Below, one piece after another: positions 7,065-13,905 of a DNA stretch of 32,311 nt. The notes below the pieces were generated by a model. That model saw only the letters and a list, made by a program, of their open reading frames with translations. It made no database searches and was not told where the DNA came from. Source of the stretch: a virus. The position numbers and the translations under genes were made by a program. Numbering within the stretch: position 1 is the stretch's first letter; each line of letters starts with the position of its first letter. The stretch covers positions 1 through 32,311 of the IMG/VR virus record IMGVR_UViG_3300043409_002988, one strand, 5' to 3'.

Positions 7065-7243
7065 GCACAGCCGACAACAGCGACCTGACCTGCAACAGCT
7101 GTTCCCACAGCTACGAGACCGAGGAGCTTGGCTGCATCAAGTTCCTGCGCTGCGACTTGGATGGCCGCGGCTGCTTCGGGCGTTGCGACCAGTTCAGCGA
7201 GAAGGCCCGGCCGGCAGAACAGGATGGAGGTCAGGGTGGCTGA
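7061..7243 (+). CDS. Small cysteine-rich protein, possible zinc ribbon, 60 aa
   Basis: The 60-residue product contains CNSCSHSY (about 11-18) and GCIKFLRCDLDGRGCFGRCDQF (cysteines near 25, 31, 38 and 42), enough to bind one or two zinc ions. No family is recognised. It overlaps the nuclease stop by ATGA. An exact AACAGCTGTT motif (7094-7103) encodes the first cysteine pair as N-S-C-S, a third reading frame for the motif. Confidence 0.65.
   Translation: MSTADNSDLTCNSCSHSYETEELGCIKFLRCDLDGRGCFGRCDQFSEKARPAEQDGGQGG
7094..7103. repeat. AACAGCTGTT copy inside a small zinc-protein gene
   Basis: Exact 10-bp palindrome read as N-S-C-S. It shows the motif in a frame different from both primase-gene copies. 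Confidence 0.65.
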
Positions 7244-7415
7244 CGAGGTTGATCAAACACAAGAGCGGCTGATGTACGAGCAGCAGCTGCGCGAGAGCAA
7301 GCGGTTCGAGCTCGAGCCCGGGGAGCCCGGCGACTGCGAGCTCTGCGGAGAATGGTTCAGTCGGCTGGTGGGTGGCGCCTGTGGCCGATGCCGGGATAGG
7401 TATCACCTACCTTGA
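7236..7415 (+). CDS. Small C4 zinc-finger protein, TraR/DksA-like
   Basis: The 59-residue protein has a helical N-terminus (DQTQERLMYEQQLRESKRF) and a C-terminal C4 finger CELCGEWFSRLVGGACGRC (about 34-52) ending RDRYHLP. This resembles the short phage and plasmid TraR/DksA-type zinc proteins, some of which bind the RNA polymerase secondary channel and alter transcription. The acidic DxxDxA tip of true DksA is not present, so this function is uncertain. GTG at 7236 is chosen for its GGAGGT site; an ATG at 7224 is the alternative. It is the last gene before an intergenic RNA region. Confidence 0.6.
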   Translation: MADEVDQTQERLMYEQQLRESKRFELEPGEPGDCELCGEWFSRLVGGACGRCRDRYHLP

Positions 7416-7440
7416 TTTCTCATTCATCCGTGGTTGTATG

Positions 7441-7468
7441 TTGTGAGGTATTCGGAATCGTGTAGTAT
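7441..7468 (+). promoter_or_regulatory. Sigma70-type promoter for the small RNA
   Basis: TTGTGA (7441-7446) and TAGTAT (7463-7468) are separated by 16 bases, in a locally AT-rich patch of an otherwise GC-rich genome. A start near 7475 would place a structured RNA directly downstream, ending at a strong terminator. Confidence 0.6.
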
Positions 7469-7474
7469 TCAGCT

Positions 7475-7638
7475 TCAGCCCGGGTGGTGCCGGGCAGGAC
7501 ACAAGAAGGCAAAGGGCGAAGGAAGATCGCCTGCGCCGTTAGGTTTTCTTGTGGCCTAACCAAGCGCGACCAAAGTTGCCTTCGAGACGTCCTGAAAAGA
7601 ACACCTCCCCGGCAGCTGACCCTGTCGGGGTTTTTTTT
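7475..7638 (+). ncRNA. Unclassified structured small RNA, about 164 nt
   Basis: Between a promoter and an intrinsic terminator lies a sequence without a credible ORF that folds well by eye. CCCGG 7479-7483 pairs with CCGGG 7490-7494. CAGGAC 7495-7500 pairs with GTCCTG 7589-7594. GAAGGCAA 7505-7512 pairs with TTGCCTTC 7576-7583. Inside that closing helix, GGCGA 7515-7519 pairs with TCGCC 7527-7531 and GTTAGG 7538-7543 with CCTAAC 7555-7560. All helices are perfect Watson-Crick. The result is a 5' hairpin, a long two-segment stem capped by two hairpins, and a terminator. I do not recognise an Rfam family. A phage regulatory RNA is the natural guess. Confidence 0.65.
7607..7638 (+). terminator. 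Rho-independent terminator of the small RNA
   Basis: CCCCGGCAG (7607-7615) pairs with CTGTCGGGG (7622-7630) with one G-U, around a six-base loop, followed by eight T residues (7631-7638). This is a canonical intrinsic terminator. Confidence 0.92.
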
Positions 7639-7944
7639 GGCCGCGCACCGGGGACAGGACCGAACCAGCCTGTCTTCAACGCGGAGGGTCAGCGCCGCGC
7701 CCGTGACACCCCAGCTGTTGGACAACAGCCGCTGCATCTGTGGGGGACTCAACCGCAGGGGTGCAGGGAAAGCCGAACTGTGGGATTAGCTCTGAGATCG
7801 GACAAGGGTGGCGAAGCTAGTGCCCTAGAGCGAACGACTGGCGGGTCAATCCATCCGACGGGTGAGGTTGTGAAGGAGACTCAGGATTGGCTGGGTCTTC
7901 TTCCTCGGGGTGAGAAGGTAATCAGTGGTTCTAAGGGGGAAGAG
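7639..7944 (+). other. Gene-free, hairpin-rich stretch; possible second ncRNA or leader
   Basis: No convincing ORF is seen in these 306 bases. Perfect stems occur in series: GACAGG 7653-7658 with CCTGTC 7669-7674; CGCGG 7680-7684 with CCGCG 7695-7699; GCTGTTG 7714-7720 with CAACAGC 7723-7729; GCTCT 7789-7793 with AGAGC 7827-7831, enclosing AGGG 7805-7808 with CCCT 7823-7826; CAATCC 7847-7852 with GGATTG 7884-7889. It could be a structured RNA or the 5' leader of the gene at 7945. Strand is assumed from the flanking genes. Confidence 0.4.
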
Positions 7945-8208
7945 ATGAGCAAAGAGAGCAAAGGGCTGGAAGTGAGGCGGGAGCGGGCGCTGAAGCTGGT
8001 GCATGCGGCCCTCGAATCGCGAGGCTACACCGGGCCCTGTCGGCTGGTGCCGGTGGCGGATCAGCTGGCGCGTCTGGCTAAGAGCGCGCCGCCGCGGACC
8101 ACCGAAGACCGCTGGGGTCTGGTGATCGCAGCCGCGGTCGAGTTCTTCAAACTGACGGCCGGCGCCAAGGCCTTCCTCGAACATCAAAGACAGGAGCTCA
8201 GCCAATGA
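7945..8208 (+). CDS. Hypothetical protein, 87 aa
   Basis: The product (MSKESKGLEVRRERALKLVH...) is helical, with a basic N-terminus, and ends LEHQRQELSQ. No domain is recognised and there are no membrane segments. A GGGGGAAGAG ribosome binding site lies just before the ATG at 7945, and a longer in-frame opening from 7549 would run through the small-RNA terminator, so it is rejected. It overlaps the next gene by ATGA. The pair is isolated between the structured RNA stretch and the convergent terminator. Confidence 0.7.
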   Translation: MSKESKGLEVRRERALKLVHAALESRGYTGPCRLVPVADQLARLAKSAPPRTTEDRWGLVIAAAVEFFKLTAGAKAFLEHQRQELSQ

Positions 8209-8393
8209 GCCAAGCAGAGAAAATCCAAGCGGTTCTGGTCGAGATCGCGAACGCTGCCGACGAGATTGCCACCCGGGCGGGAATGAAGGCCAACGGTTTC
8301 GAGATCGGCCTATCGGCGCCGGGCGTGTTCGAGGCCCGCTTCCTTTTGGAAGGCCAGCCCGTCATCGAAGGTTCGGCTCAGCAGGAAGGGTAG
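8205..8393 (+). CDS. Hypothetical protein, 62 aa
   Basis: A short protein with one N-terminal helix (SQAEKIQAVLVEIANAADEIATRAG) followed by a beta-rich half (FEIGLSAPGVFEARFLLEGQPVIEG). No family is recognised. It is coupled by ATGA to the upstream gene and is the last rightward gene before the convergent boundary with the leftward block. Confidence 0.65.
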   Translation: MSQAEKIQAVLVEIANAADEIATRAGMKANGFEIGLSAPGVFEARFLLEGQPVIEGSAQQEG

Positions 8394-8524
8394 CCACGGC
8401 TGCAGGCGCTGGCCGCTGGCGCACGATCGATGCTCTGGTGATGCCTCCGCCTTCCCGGGGCAGAAAATCGCTTAAAACGCGATAGAAGCGTTCATTCATT
8501 AGAAAACGCTGATGAAGTAGATAC

Positions 8525-8547
8525 AAAAAAACCCCGGTCGCCCGGGG
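8525..8547 (-). terminator. Rho-independent terminator of the leftward operon
   Basis: On the reverse strand CCCCGG-GCGA-CCGGGG is followed by seven T residues (A-run 8525-8531 on the given strand). It lies just past the last leftward gene, so it ends the 8561-13905 block. The segment 8394-8524 holds two further hairpins, ATCGC/GCGAT and AGCGTT/AACGCT, but no gene. Confidence 0.88.
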
Positions 8548-8560
8548 TCGGTGGCGGTGC

Positions 8561-8923
8561 CTAGTGTGGCTGGCTGGCCGGTTCGACGACCAACGAGCTC
8601 AGCACCTCGGCTGTCTCAGGAGACACAGCGAAGACGCCCTTCGGCGGCGGCGGCACGTTGAACAGCTTCGGCCACGCCGAGGCCTTGATCTTGACGATCT
8701 GCCCGGTGCGGCCGTCGAGGCGCTCATTGGCGCAGACGATGCCGAGGATGTAGCCACCCTCGATGTCGGCCAAGTGCTCCGGGCACAGCGACTGCCCGGT
8801 GACGGTGTATTGGTTGAAGCGTTCGGCGAGGCGGCGGTCGAGCAGGATGGCCCCGGTGTCGAAGACGGCACCGCAGACCGGGCACTGGTGCTGCTCGATG
8901 GTTACATGTGATTTCGATCCCAT
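8561..8923 (-). CDS. Hypothetical zinc-binding protein, 120 aa
   Basis: The protein begins MGSKSHVTIEQHQCPVCGAVFDTGAIL: a CPVC knuckle near residues 14-17, with a second site LCPEHLADI near residues 46-53, suggesting one bound zinc. The middle (GGYILGIVCANERLDGRTGQIVKI) is beta-rich. No function is recognised. The start at 8923 has GGAG eight bases upstream; the in-frame extension to 8959 has no such site. It is the last gene of the leftward operon. Confidence 0.72.
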   Translation of the reverse strand: MGSKSHVTIEQHQCPVCGAVFDTGAILLDRRLAERFNQYTVTGQSLCPEHLADIEGGYILGIVCANERLDGRTGQIVKIKASAWPKLFNVPPPPKGVFAVSPETAEVLSSLVVEPASQPH

Positions 8924-8925
8924 AG

Positions 8926-9138
8926 TCAATCTCCAGTCAGTTGGCCGAGCTCGACGCACAGATCGATCGCTTTCGATTGCGAGTCGCCGGTTACGTCCCA
9001 GCAGTTTCGGATGATCATCTCGGCCGCGATCAGGATGTTGCGACCGCGCCCGGTCAGGTCTCTGTTCCCATCGCGGATGTCATCGAGGCCTGTGCAGACC
9101 TCTTCAAGCGTCAGTTGCAGCGGGTTTTTGTCTGTCAT
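8926..9138 (-). CDS. Hypothetical protein, 70 aa
   Basis: A small acidic helical protein (MTDKNPLQLTLEEVCTGLDD..., then NILIAAEMIIRNCWDVTGDSQSKAIDLCVELGQL). No family is recognised. CTGGAGACTGAG immediately precedes the start codon. The gene ends two bases before the start of the zinc-protein gene, so the two are probably translationally coupled. Confidence 0.65.
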   Translation of the reverse strand: MTDKNPLQLTLEEVCTGLDDIRDGNRDLTGRGRNILIAAEMIIRNCWDVTGDSQSKAIDLCVELGQLTGD

Positions 9139-9150
9139 CTCAGTCTCCAG

Positions 9151-9249
9151 TCAGCACAGCACAAGGACGGTCAGGGCGAACCCGTAGGTCAGGCCCCACA
9201 GGAAGGCGTGGTCAAGTTTCACGCCGGACAGTCGGTCAAGGATTTTCAC
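9151..9249 (-). CDS. Micro-protein, 32 aa, single membrane segment
   Basis: A GTG-initiated frame (GTG at 9249-9247) preceded by GGAGG six bases upstream encodes VKILDRLSGVKLDHAFLWGL followed by TYGFALTVLVLC. The second half is hydrophobic enough for one membrane helix. It overlaps the upstream gene's stop and ends just before the ribosome binding site of the 70-residue gene, so it fills the operon exactly. No homologue is recognised. Confidence 0.5.
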   Translation of the reverse strand: MKILDRLSGVKLDHAFLWGLTYGFALTVLVLC

Positions 9250-9451
9250 AGCGGGCCTCCGGAAAGACAGCCACCCGGACGGTGGCCGGCGCACCGTTGC
9301 GCCAGTCGGTTACAGCATCCGGGAAACAGCTGTTCATCGTTTCAAAGGCAGCCTCCTTCGACAGGAAGCTGTAGGGCTCTTTGCCGCTCGGGTTCAGCCA
9401 GCACCAGCCGTCATCGAGCAGCATCTGGACACCGAAGCGGGGCTTGAGCAT
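9236..9451 (-). CDS. Hypothetical protein, 71 aa
   Basis: The product (MLKPRFGVQMLLDDGWCWLNPSG..., with FLSKEAAFETMNSCFPDAV) looks like a compact single-domain protein; the W-x-W and P-x-G spacing is typical of small phage proteins that display sequence-derived values, but no family is named. GGAGG lies six bases before the start at 9451. It overlaps the preceding gene by 41 bases. An exact AACAGCTGTT motif at 9325-9334 reads N-S-C-F. Confidence 0.65.
   Translation of the reverse strand: MLKPRFGVQMLLDDGWCWLNPSGKEPYSFLSKEAAFETMNSCFPDAVTDWRNGAPATVRVAVFPEARCENP
9325..9334. repeat. AACAGCTGTT copy in a leftward gene
   Basis: Exact palindrome inside the 71-residue leftward gene, read as N-S-C-F. 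The motif is thus present regardless of gene orientation. Confidence 0.65.
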
Positions 9452-9638
9452 GAGGAACCTCCAGATTGGTTGGGACGTTCAGGGGGAAGGCAGCCGGGCG
9501 CGGCTTCATCTGCCGGTCCGCGTAGGCAACAGCCCACTCGGCGCGCATCGCCCGGTTGGTCAGGTCAGGGTTGCGGAAGGCAAGCTCGTAACCCTCGCGC
9601 AACAGCTGTGATCTGCGGCTGTTGGCTGTGGGTTTCAT
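9411..9638 (-). CDS. Hypothetical basic protein, 75 aa
   Basis: The product starts MKPTANSRRSQLLREGYELAFRNPDLTNRAMRAEWAVAYADRQMKPRPAAFPL and is arginine-rich and mainly helical. No family is recognised. The start at 9638 overlaps the HD-protein stop by ATGA, while the 3' end overlaps the next gene by 41 bases. The motif variant AACAGCTGTG is at 9601-9610, near the N-terminus. Confidence 0.6.
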   Translation of the reverse strand: MKPTANSRRSQLLREGYELAFRNPDLTNRAMRAEWAVAYADRQMKPRPAAFPLNVPTNLEVPHAQAPLRCPDAAR

Positions 9639-10219
9639 GCCGCCACCCGACGCATTGCCAGCTTGGTGATCGAGCGGACGATCTCGTCGTAGAGCTCGTT
9701 GATCAGCGCGCGGTCGGCATTGACCAGCCCTTCGGCCAGCTTCACCGCCTCGTCGATGTACCGCTTGACCTTCCACTCAGGCCAGCCGATGTCTTCGCCG
9801 GGGACGAAGAAGGAGCGCAGGTTGTCGATGCGGTCGGCAGCCTTGACGTTCGACGCCACGCGCGACATCGTCGGGGCGGTCTCCAGCATCCACGCGACCT
9901 GCTCTTTGCGGGACAGGTGCGCTGGCTTGGTGAGCTCGGCAACGTAGCCGGCGACGTCTTCGCCGAAGAGCTCGGCCACCTCTTCCAGCGTGGCGTCGGT
10001 GTCTTCGACGACGTCGTGCAGCAGGGCGACGATGTAGGTTACGTCGCGCTTGACCGAGCGGTAGCAGGGGGCAGCCAGCCAGCCGACGCGGATCGGGTGG
10101 AGGACGTAGGGCACCTTGCCGGGGCCGGCGCGGAATTGGCCGTCATGCTTGGCCGCGGCATAGGCACCAGCGCGGCCGTTCTCATTGACGACCGAGTTAG
10201 GGTCGAGTTGATAGGGCAT
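9635..10219 (-). CDS. HD-domain (p)ppGpp hydrolase-like protein (RelA/SpoT HD, MESH1-like)
   Basis: The 194-residue protein matches the SpoT/MESH1 hydrolase domain: YVLHPIRVGWL (first metal histidine), then VALLHDVVEDTDATLEEVAELFGEDVAGYVAELTK with the HD pair and the ED-T motif, and KAADRIDNLRSFF with the later metal/substrate aspartate. Family members remove pyrophosphate from the alarmones ppGpp and pppGpp, and a phage copy could blunt host stringent response or alarmone-based defence. No synthetase domain is present. The start at 10219 follows GGAGACCCGAT; the longer frame to 10306 would include motif-rich intergenic DNA. It sits directly downstream of the CobT-like gene. Biochemical activity is inferred. 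Confidence 0.85.
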   Translation of the reverse strand: MPYQLDPNSVVNENGRAGAYAAAKHDGQFRAGPGKVPYVLHPIRVGWLAAPCYRSVKRDVTYIVALLHDVVEDTDATLEEVAELFGEDVAGYVAELTKPAHLSRKEQVAWMLETAPTMSRVASNVKAADRIDNLRSFFVPGEDIGWPEWKVKRYIDEAVKLAEGLVNADRALINELYDEIVRSITKLAMRRVAA

Positions 10220-10326
10220 ATCGGGTCTCCATAAAATCGCGGCACAACGCGCACCGCAGCGATTACAGCAATCAACAACTGTTCCAATTGAACCGGCTGT
10301 TGCCAACCGGTTCTCAGGACCAACTG
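10220..10326. promoter_or_regulatory. Intergenic gap with motif variant and hairpin
   Basis: The gap between the CobT-like and HD genes carries AACAACTGTT (10274-10283), a variant of the dispersed palindrome, and AACCGG 10291-10296 pairing with CCGGTT 10307-10312 around a CTGTTG-containing loop. No T-run follows on either strand, so a terminator is not supported. Confidence 0.4.
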
Positions 10327-12492
10327 TTACATCACGCGGCGACCGACCTGCTTCCGCTCAAGCGCCTCTTTGATCTGCTTGAACGACGCAGCAGAGAGCT
10401 CAGACACGCTATTCACAGTCACGCAGTAGTCGAAGACATCATCGACGTTGTATTCGATGCCGATGCCGATGACATCGATGCCGGCCTTTTGCAGGCACTC
10501 GACGCGGGCCCGGACGACATCGCGGTCGTCGCCTTGCCCGTCGCTGATGACGAACATGATCTTGCGGCGCTCGGGGCGCAGCAGCAGTTCGTTGCCGACG
10601 TAGTTGATGGCAGACAGGTCAGGGGTGCAACCACCAGCAGTCGTGAAGATCGCATCCATCGCTTCGCGGCAAGCAGACAACTTCTTGCCGTAGGGCTTGA
10701 AGTCGTACAGCACAGCCGGGTCGGACGTCTTGTCGCGACGGGGCATGTTGCTGCTGGCACTGTTGCCGTTGATGTCGGTCTCGGAGTACAGCTTGTAGTA
10801 GTTGCGACCTCCGCCAGAGGTGAAGCCATAGACACCGAACGAAACGCCGGCCCGGTCGAAAATCTCGGCCAGCATGTTGGTGACGTCGTGCGCAGCACCG
10901 ATCCGGGCATGAACCATCGAGCCCGAGCAGTCGATCAGGATCGAAACGGCAGTGTCGATGCCTTCGCTTTCCCAACGGCGCTCGAAGACGTTCTCGTTGC
11001 CAGCCATCATGCGGCTGACCGAGCGACGGTCGAAGCGACCAGAGGAAAAGCCGTTGTCCCAACCGCACATCTCGGGAGCAACCAGCAGGTTGGTGATGGC
11101 ACCACGCAGGGCAGCGTTGCGATTGACTTGCGGCTTGTGCCGGGCATAGACCGTCACGCGGTCTTCGGTGTAGTGGAAGACTTCAACCAACTCGTCGCCG
11201 CGGCGCTCGATCTTGCGACCACCACGCTGCAGACTGGTGACTTGGGCCTGACCCGGGGTGACCTTCGGGGCGTTGCCGGTCTCGCCAGCCTTTTTGTTGC
11301 GCTTGTTGATGCGCTTGGTCAGCTTGTCGATGTCGAGCTCGGGAGACATGACATCTTCGCCCGGGTCATCACCCCAGCCGGAGGCGTCGTAGGGGCGCTC
11401 GGAGAACGACTGGTCGCCAGCATCGCCGTCTTCGTCGCCGGCAGAGCCAGCGTCGTCACCGTCGTCACCGCCGGCCTCGTCGTCTTCGCCTTCGTCGTCA
11501 GCATCGCCGTCGCCGAAGAGGTCGTCGAGGTCTTCGTCGTCGAGGTCGTCGTCGCCAGCCTCGCCAGCCTCGCCGTCTTCGTCGTCGTCGGACTCTTCGC
11601 CGGCCTCGTCGCCGCCTTCCGAACCGTCGGCCTCGTCGGACTCTTCATCCTCGGAGAACTCAAGCTCGTAGTTGTCGGCGGACTCGGTGGAGGGCATCGG
11701 CTCGTCGTCGGCGTCGTTGAGCTCTTCCGGGCCCTCGGACGGTTGCGGAGCACCGGGCATGTCGGGCATTTCCGGCTCGGCGGGCATCGAGTTGCGCAGC
11801 ATCGCGGCAAGTTCGCGGGCCACACCCAGCAGGTATTTGGTGCCGGACAGGTCCAGAGGAGCGGCGGACAGCTTGTCCATCGCATAGCGGTAGAACTCGG
11901 CGATCTTCGCCGGCAGACGGTCATAGACGTTGCGCAGCAGGTCGTGCTCATAGCCCCACAGGTGGCAACGACCGAGCACCGCAAGGGCGAACGGGACACA
12001 GCGCGGATCGGCAGGGTTGAAGTCCCGGCCGGCATCTGCCAACAGCTTGGACAACAGCTGTTCAAAGCAGACACGCGCGCCGCCGACACCGGAGTTGATG
12101 ACCGCGGTCTCGATCCGGGGGTCTTCCAACCCGTTCCAGATCGCGTGGGTCAGCTTGTCGCGGCTGTTGAAGCGCAGGGCCTCGTAGTCGGTATAGAGCA
12201 AGTGCCCGATTTCGTGCAGCGTGTAGCCACCAAACAGGTCAGCTTCGGCCCGGGTCAGGACCGCGGCGTCGTCGATGAACGGGTAGTTGATCGTCGCAGA
12301 CATCGTGCGGAAACCGTCGATCTTCTGCTCTTGTTTGGACGCAAAGGCGGTTTTCCCTATCCAAGTCACATTGAACTGGTGGGGGCGACCTACGGGGTTG
12401 GTCGGCGTGGCACCGAGCGGAGCAACAGCGGACAACAGCTGTTTCTCGGCAGCAGCAGCAACGCCAGCCTTGACTTCAAAGGCTCTCGGCAT
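10327..12492 (-). CDS. CobT-like VWA-domain protein with HExxH motif
   Basis: The 721-residue protein has three parts. An N-terminal helical domain contains HEIGH (93-97) in TLHEIGHLLYTDYEAL, the zinc-metallopeptidase-like signature found in CobT-type proteins. A long Asp/Glu/Gly-rich linker (roughly 270-420) is encoded by trinucleotide-like GAC/GAG runs. A C-terminal von Willebrand A domain has the MIDAS DCSGS (521-525), a threonine in GGCTPD (about 604) and SDGQGD (about 631). Together with the adjacent CobS-like AAA+ ATPase it resembles the CobS/CobT pair, related to MoxR-VWA chaperone systems such as RavA-ViaA. No CobN or cobalamin gene is present, so remodelling of a protein complex is more likely than metal chelation. 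Start by GGAGTCCATC before ATG. Confidence 0.88.
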   Translation of the reverse strand: MPRAFEVKAGVAAAAEKQLLSAVAPLGATPTNPVGRPHQFNVTWIGKTAFASKQEQKIDGFRTMSATINYPFIDDAAVLTRAEADLFGGYTLHEIGHLLYTDYEALRFNSRDKLTHAIWNGLEDPRIETAVINSGVGGARVCFEQLLSKLLADAGRDFNPADPRCVPFALAVLGRCHLWGYEHDLLRNVYDRLPAKIAEFYRYAMDKLSAAPLDLSGTKYLLGVARELAAMLRNSMPAEPEMPDMPGAPQPSEGPEELNDADDEPMPSTESADNYELEFSEDEESDEADGSEGGDEAGEESDDDEDGEAGEAGDDDLDDEDLDDLFGDGDADDEGEDDEAGGDDGDDAGSAGDEDGDAGDQSFSERPYDASGWGDDPGEDVMSPELDIDKLTKRINKRNKKAGETGNAPKVTPGQAQVTSLQRGGRKIERRGDELVEVFHYTEDRVTVYARHKPQVNRNAALRGAITNLLVAPEMCGWDNGFSSGRFDRRSVSRMMAGNENVFERRWESEGIDTAVSILIDCSGSMVHARIGAAHDVTNMLAEIFDRAGVSFGVYGFTSGGGRNYYKLYSETDINGNSASSNMPRRDKTSDPAVLYDFKPYGKKLSACREAMDAIFTTAGGCTPDLSAINYVGNELLLRPERRKIMFVISDGQGDDRDVVRARVECLQKAGIDVIGIGIEYNVDDVFDYCVTVNSVSELSAASFKQIKEALERKQVGRRVM
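12053..12062. repeat. AACAGCTGTT copy in the CobT-like gene (1)
   Basis: Exact palindrome, read on the reverse strand as E-Q-L-L. Confidence 0.65.
12434..12443. repeat. AACAGCTGTT copy in the CobT-like gene (2)
   Basis: Exact palindrome near the CobT-like N-terminus (K-Q-L-L), about 50 bases inside the start codon. Confidence 0.65.
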
Positions 12493-12582
12493 GATGGACT
12501 CCAGAGGAAAGGAAAAATGGAACAGCGGGGAACAGGACTTCCACAACTGCCGGCTGTCACCCGGCAGCAATTGAGGCACTGG

Positions 12583-13905
12583 TCAGTAGGCAATGTCGTT
12601 CGCGAACGGATCAGCAGGGGCGGCAGCCTCGGCAGCAGCAACCGCGGCCTGTTTGGCAGCATCGGCCTTGGCGGCAACGTCAGCATCGAACAGGGCAAGT
12701 TCGCCCTTGGCCGCAGCAATCACGCGGACCGGGTCGATGTTTTGACGGAACAGCTGGAACAGTTCCTCGCGGGAATCGATGCCAGCCTTATTGACCACCG
12801 AGACCTCAAAGGCGGTCTTGACCGGGATGCCAGCGAGGATCGCGTCGGCGAACGCAAACAGGTTGCGCAGCCCGGGCGCATCTTCCAGATTGCCAGCCTC
12901 GGCACTGGTGCGGCAGACGCGGACGAACTTGACCAACTCGGCGGAGAGCTCGGGGTGGCAACCGGTGCGGTCGCAGACGATGCCAGCCTCGACTTCCGGG
13001 GCGGGATAGCCAACCTCGATGGTGAAACCGAAGCGGTCGATCAGGGAAGCGTCCAGCTTGCGGCAGACGTAGTTCCCGGAGGGGTCACCGGTCCCGTTGG
13101 AGTTGTCGGCGGCAATGAAGACCACGCCGGGGGCCTTGACGAAGGTCTCACCGGTCTCGGTGATGGTGACCTTGCCGCGCGGCTCCAGCAGGGGGTTCAT
13201 CGCGATCAGGTACTCGGGACGGGCCCGGGCGATCTCGTCCAACAGGATGATGCAGCCAGCGCGGCGCATGCCGAGCAGGACCGCGCCGTCTTGCCACACC
13301 GTCGAGCCACCACGCACCCGTTCGCCACCGAGGAACTCGTATTTCTCGGTGGAGGCGTCGAAATTGACGCGGCACAGGGCGCGGCCGAGGCGCGCAGCAA
13401 TCTGGATCACCAACTCGGTCTTGCCGGTCCCCTTCGGGCCAGCCAGCCAGCAGTTGGTCGCACCGTTCAGCGCAGCCAGCACCGGGCCGAGCGTGTCACG
13501 GTTGAAGCGGAAGGTCGGGTCAGCCTCGGGAGCGTCGGGGTCGTTCCAGACGTCACACATGACGCGGGAACCGTCGAGCAGCTTGAGGTCGATGCCGAAC
13601 AGGTCTTTGGCGGACTTGCGATCCACGACTTCGGGCTGTTCAGCCAAGGTCTTCGCAGCAGGGACAGCACCGATCAGAGCCGGCGCAGCAGCAGGGACAG
13701 CCACCGGAGCGGCGCAGGAATACACCGGGCGGACGATACCGAGGGCATTGACGACAGCCTCGACGGCAGCCGGATCAGCCGACGAAATGGCATTGACATA
13801 GTAGTCTTTGTCGTTTCGGGCAGTGTCACCGGTCTTGATGCCGAGTCTCCGGCATGCCTCGATCAGGGCGGACTTGGTGAGGGTTTGAATCGGGAAGGTG
13901 AGCAT
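12583..13905 (-). CDS. CobS-like MoxR-family AAA+ ATPase
   Basis: The 440-residue protein starts with a small SAP-like helical domain (LTKSALIEACRRLGIKTGDTARN), then an Ala/Pro-rich linker, then an AAA+ core: Walker A GPKGTGKT (156-163), Walker B IILLDE (219-224), and the MoxR/CobS features MNPLLEPRGKVTI and FIAADNSNGTGDPSGNY, with the sensor asparagine. Such ATPases form hexamers that act on or with a VWA partner, here the gene immediately downstream. Phage CobS-like proteins are known but their job is unsettled. The start at 13905 follows GGAGG by six bases. A hairpin CTGCCGG/CCGGCAG lies in the gap to the CobT-like gene. Confidence 0.92.
   Translation of the reverse strand: MLTFPIQTLTKSALIEACRRLGIKTGDTARNDKDYYVNAISSADPAAVEAVVNALGIVRPVYSCAAPVAVPAAAPALIGAVPAAKTLAEQPEVVDRKSAKDLFGIDLKLLDGSRVMCDVWNDPDAPEADPTFRFNRDTLGPVLAALNGATNCWLAGPKGTGKTELVIQIAARLGRALCRVNFDASTEKYEFLGGERVRGGSTVWQDGAVLLGMRRAGCIILLDEIARARPEYLIAMNPLLEPRGKVTITETGETFVKAPGVVFIAADNSNGTGDPSGNYVCRKLDASLIDRFGFTIEVGYPAPEVEAGIVCDRTGCHPELSAELVKFVRVCRTSAEAGNLEDAPGLRNLFAFADAILAGIPVKTAFEVSVVNKAGIDSREELFQLFRQNIDPVRVIAAAKGELALFDADVAAKADAAKQAAVAAAEAAAPADPFANDIAY

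Noticed and set aside
7484-7789. A 101-codon plus-strand frame over the small RNA
   Set aside because: It runs through the intrinsic terminator, has no ribosome binding site and low-complexity translation.
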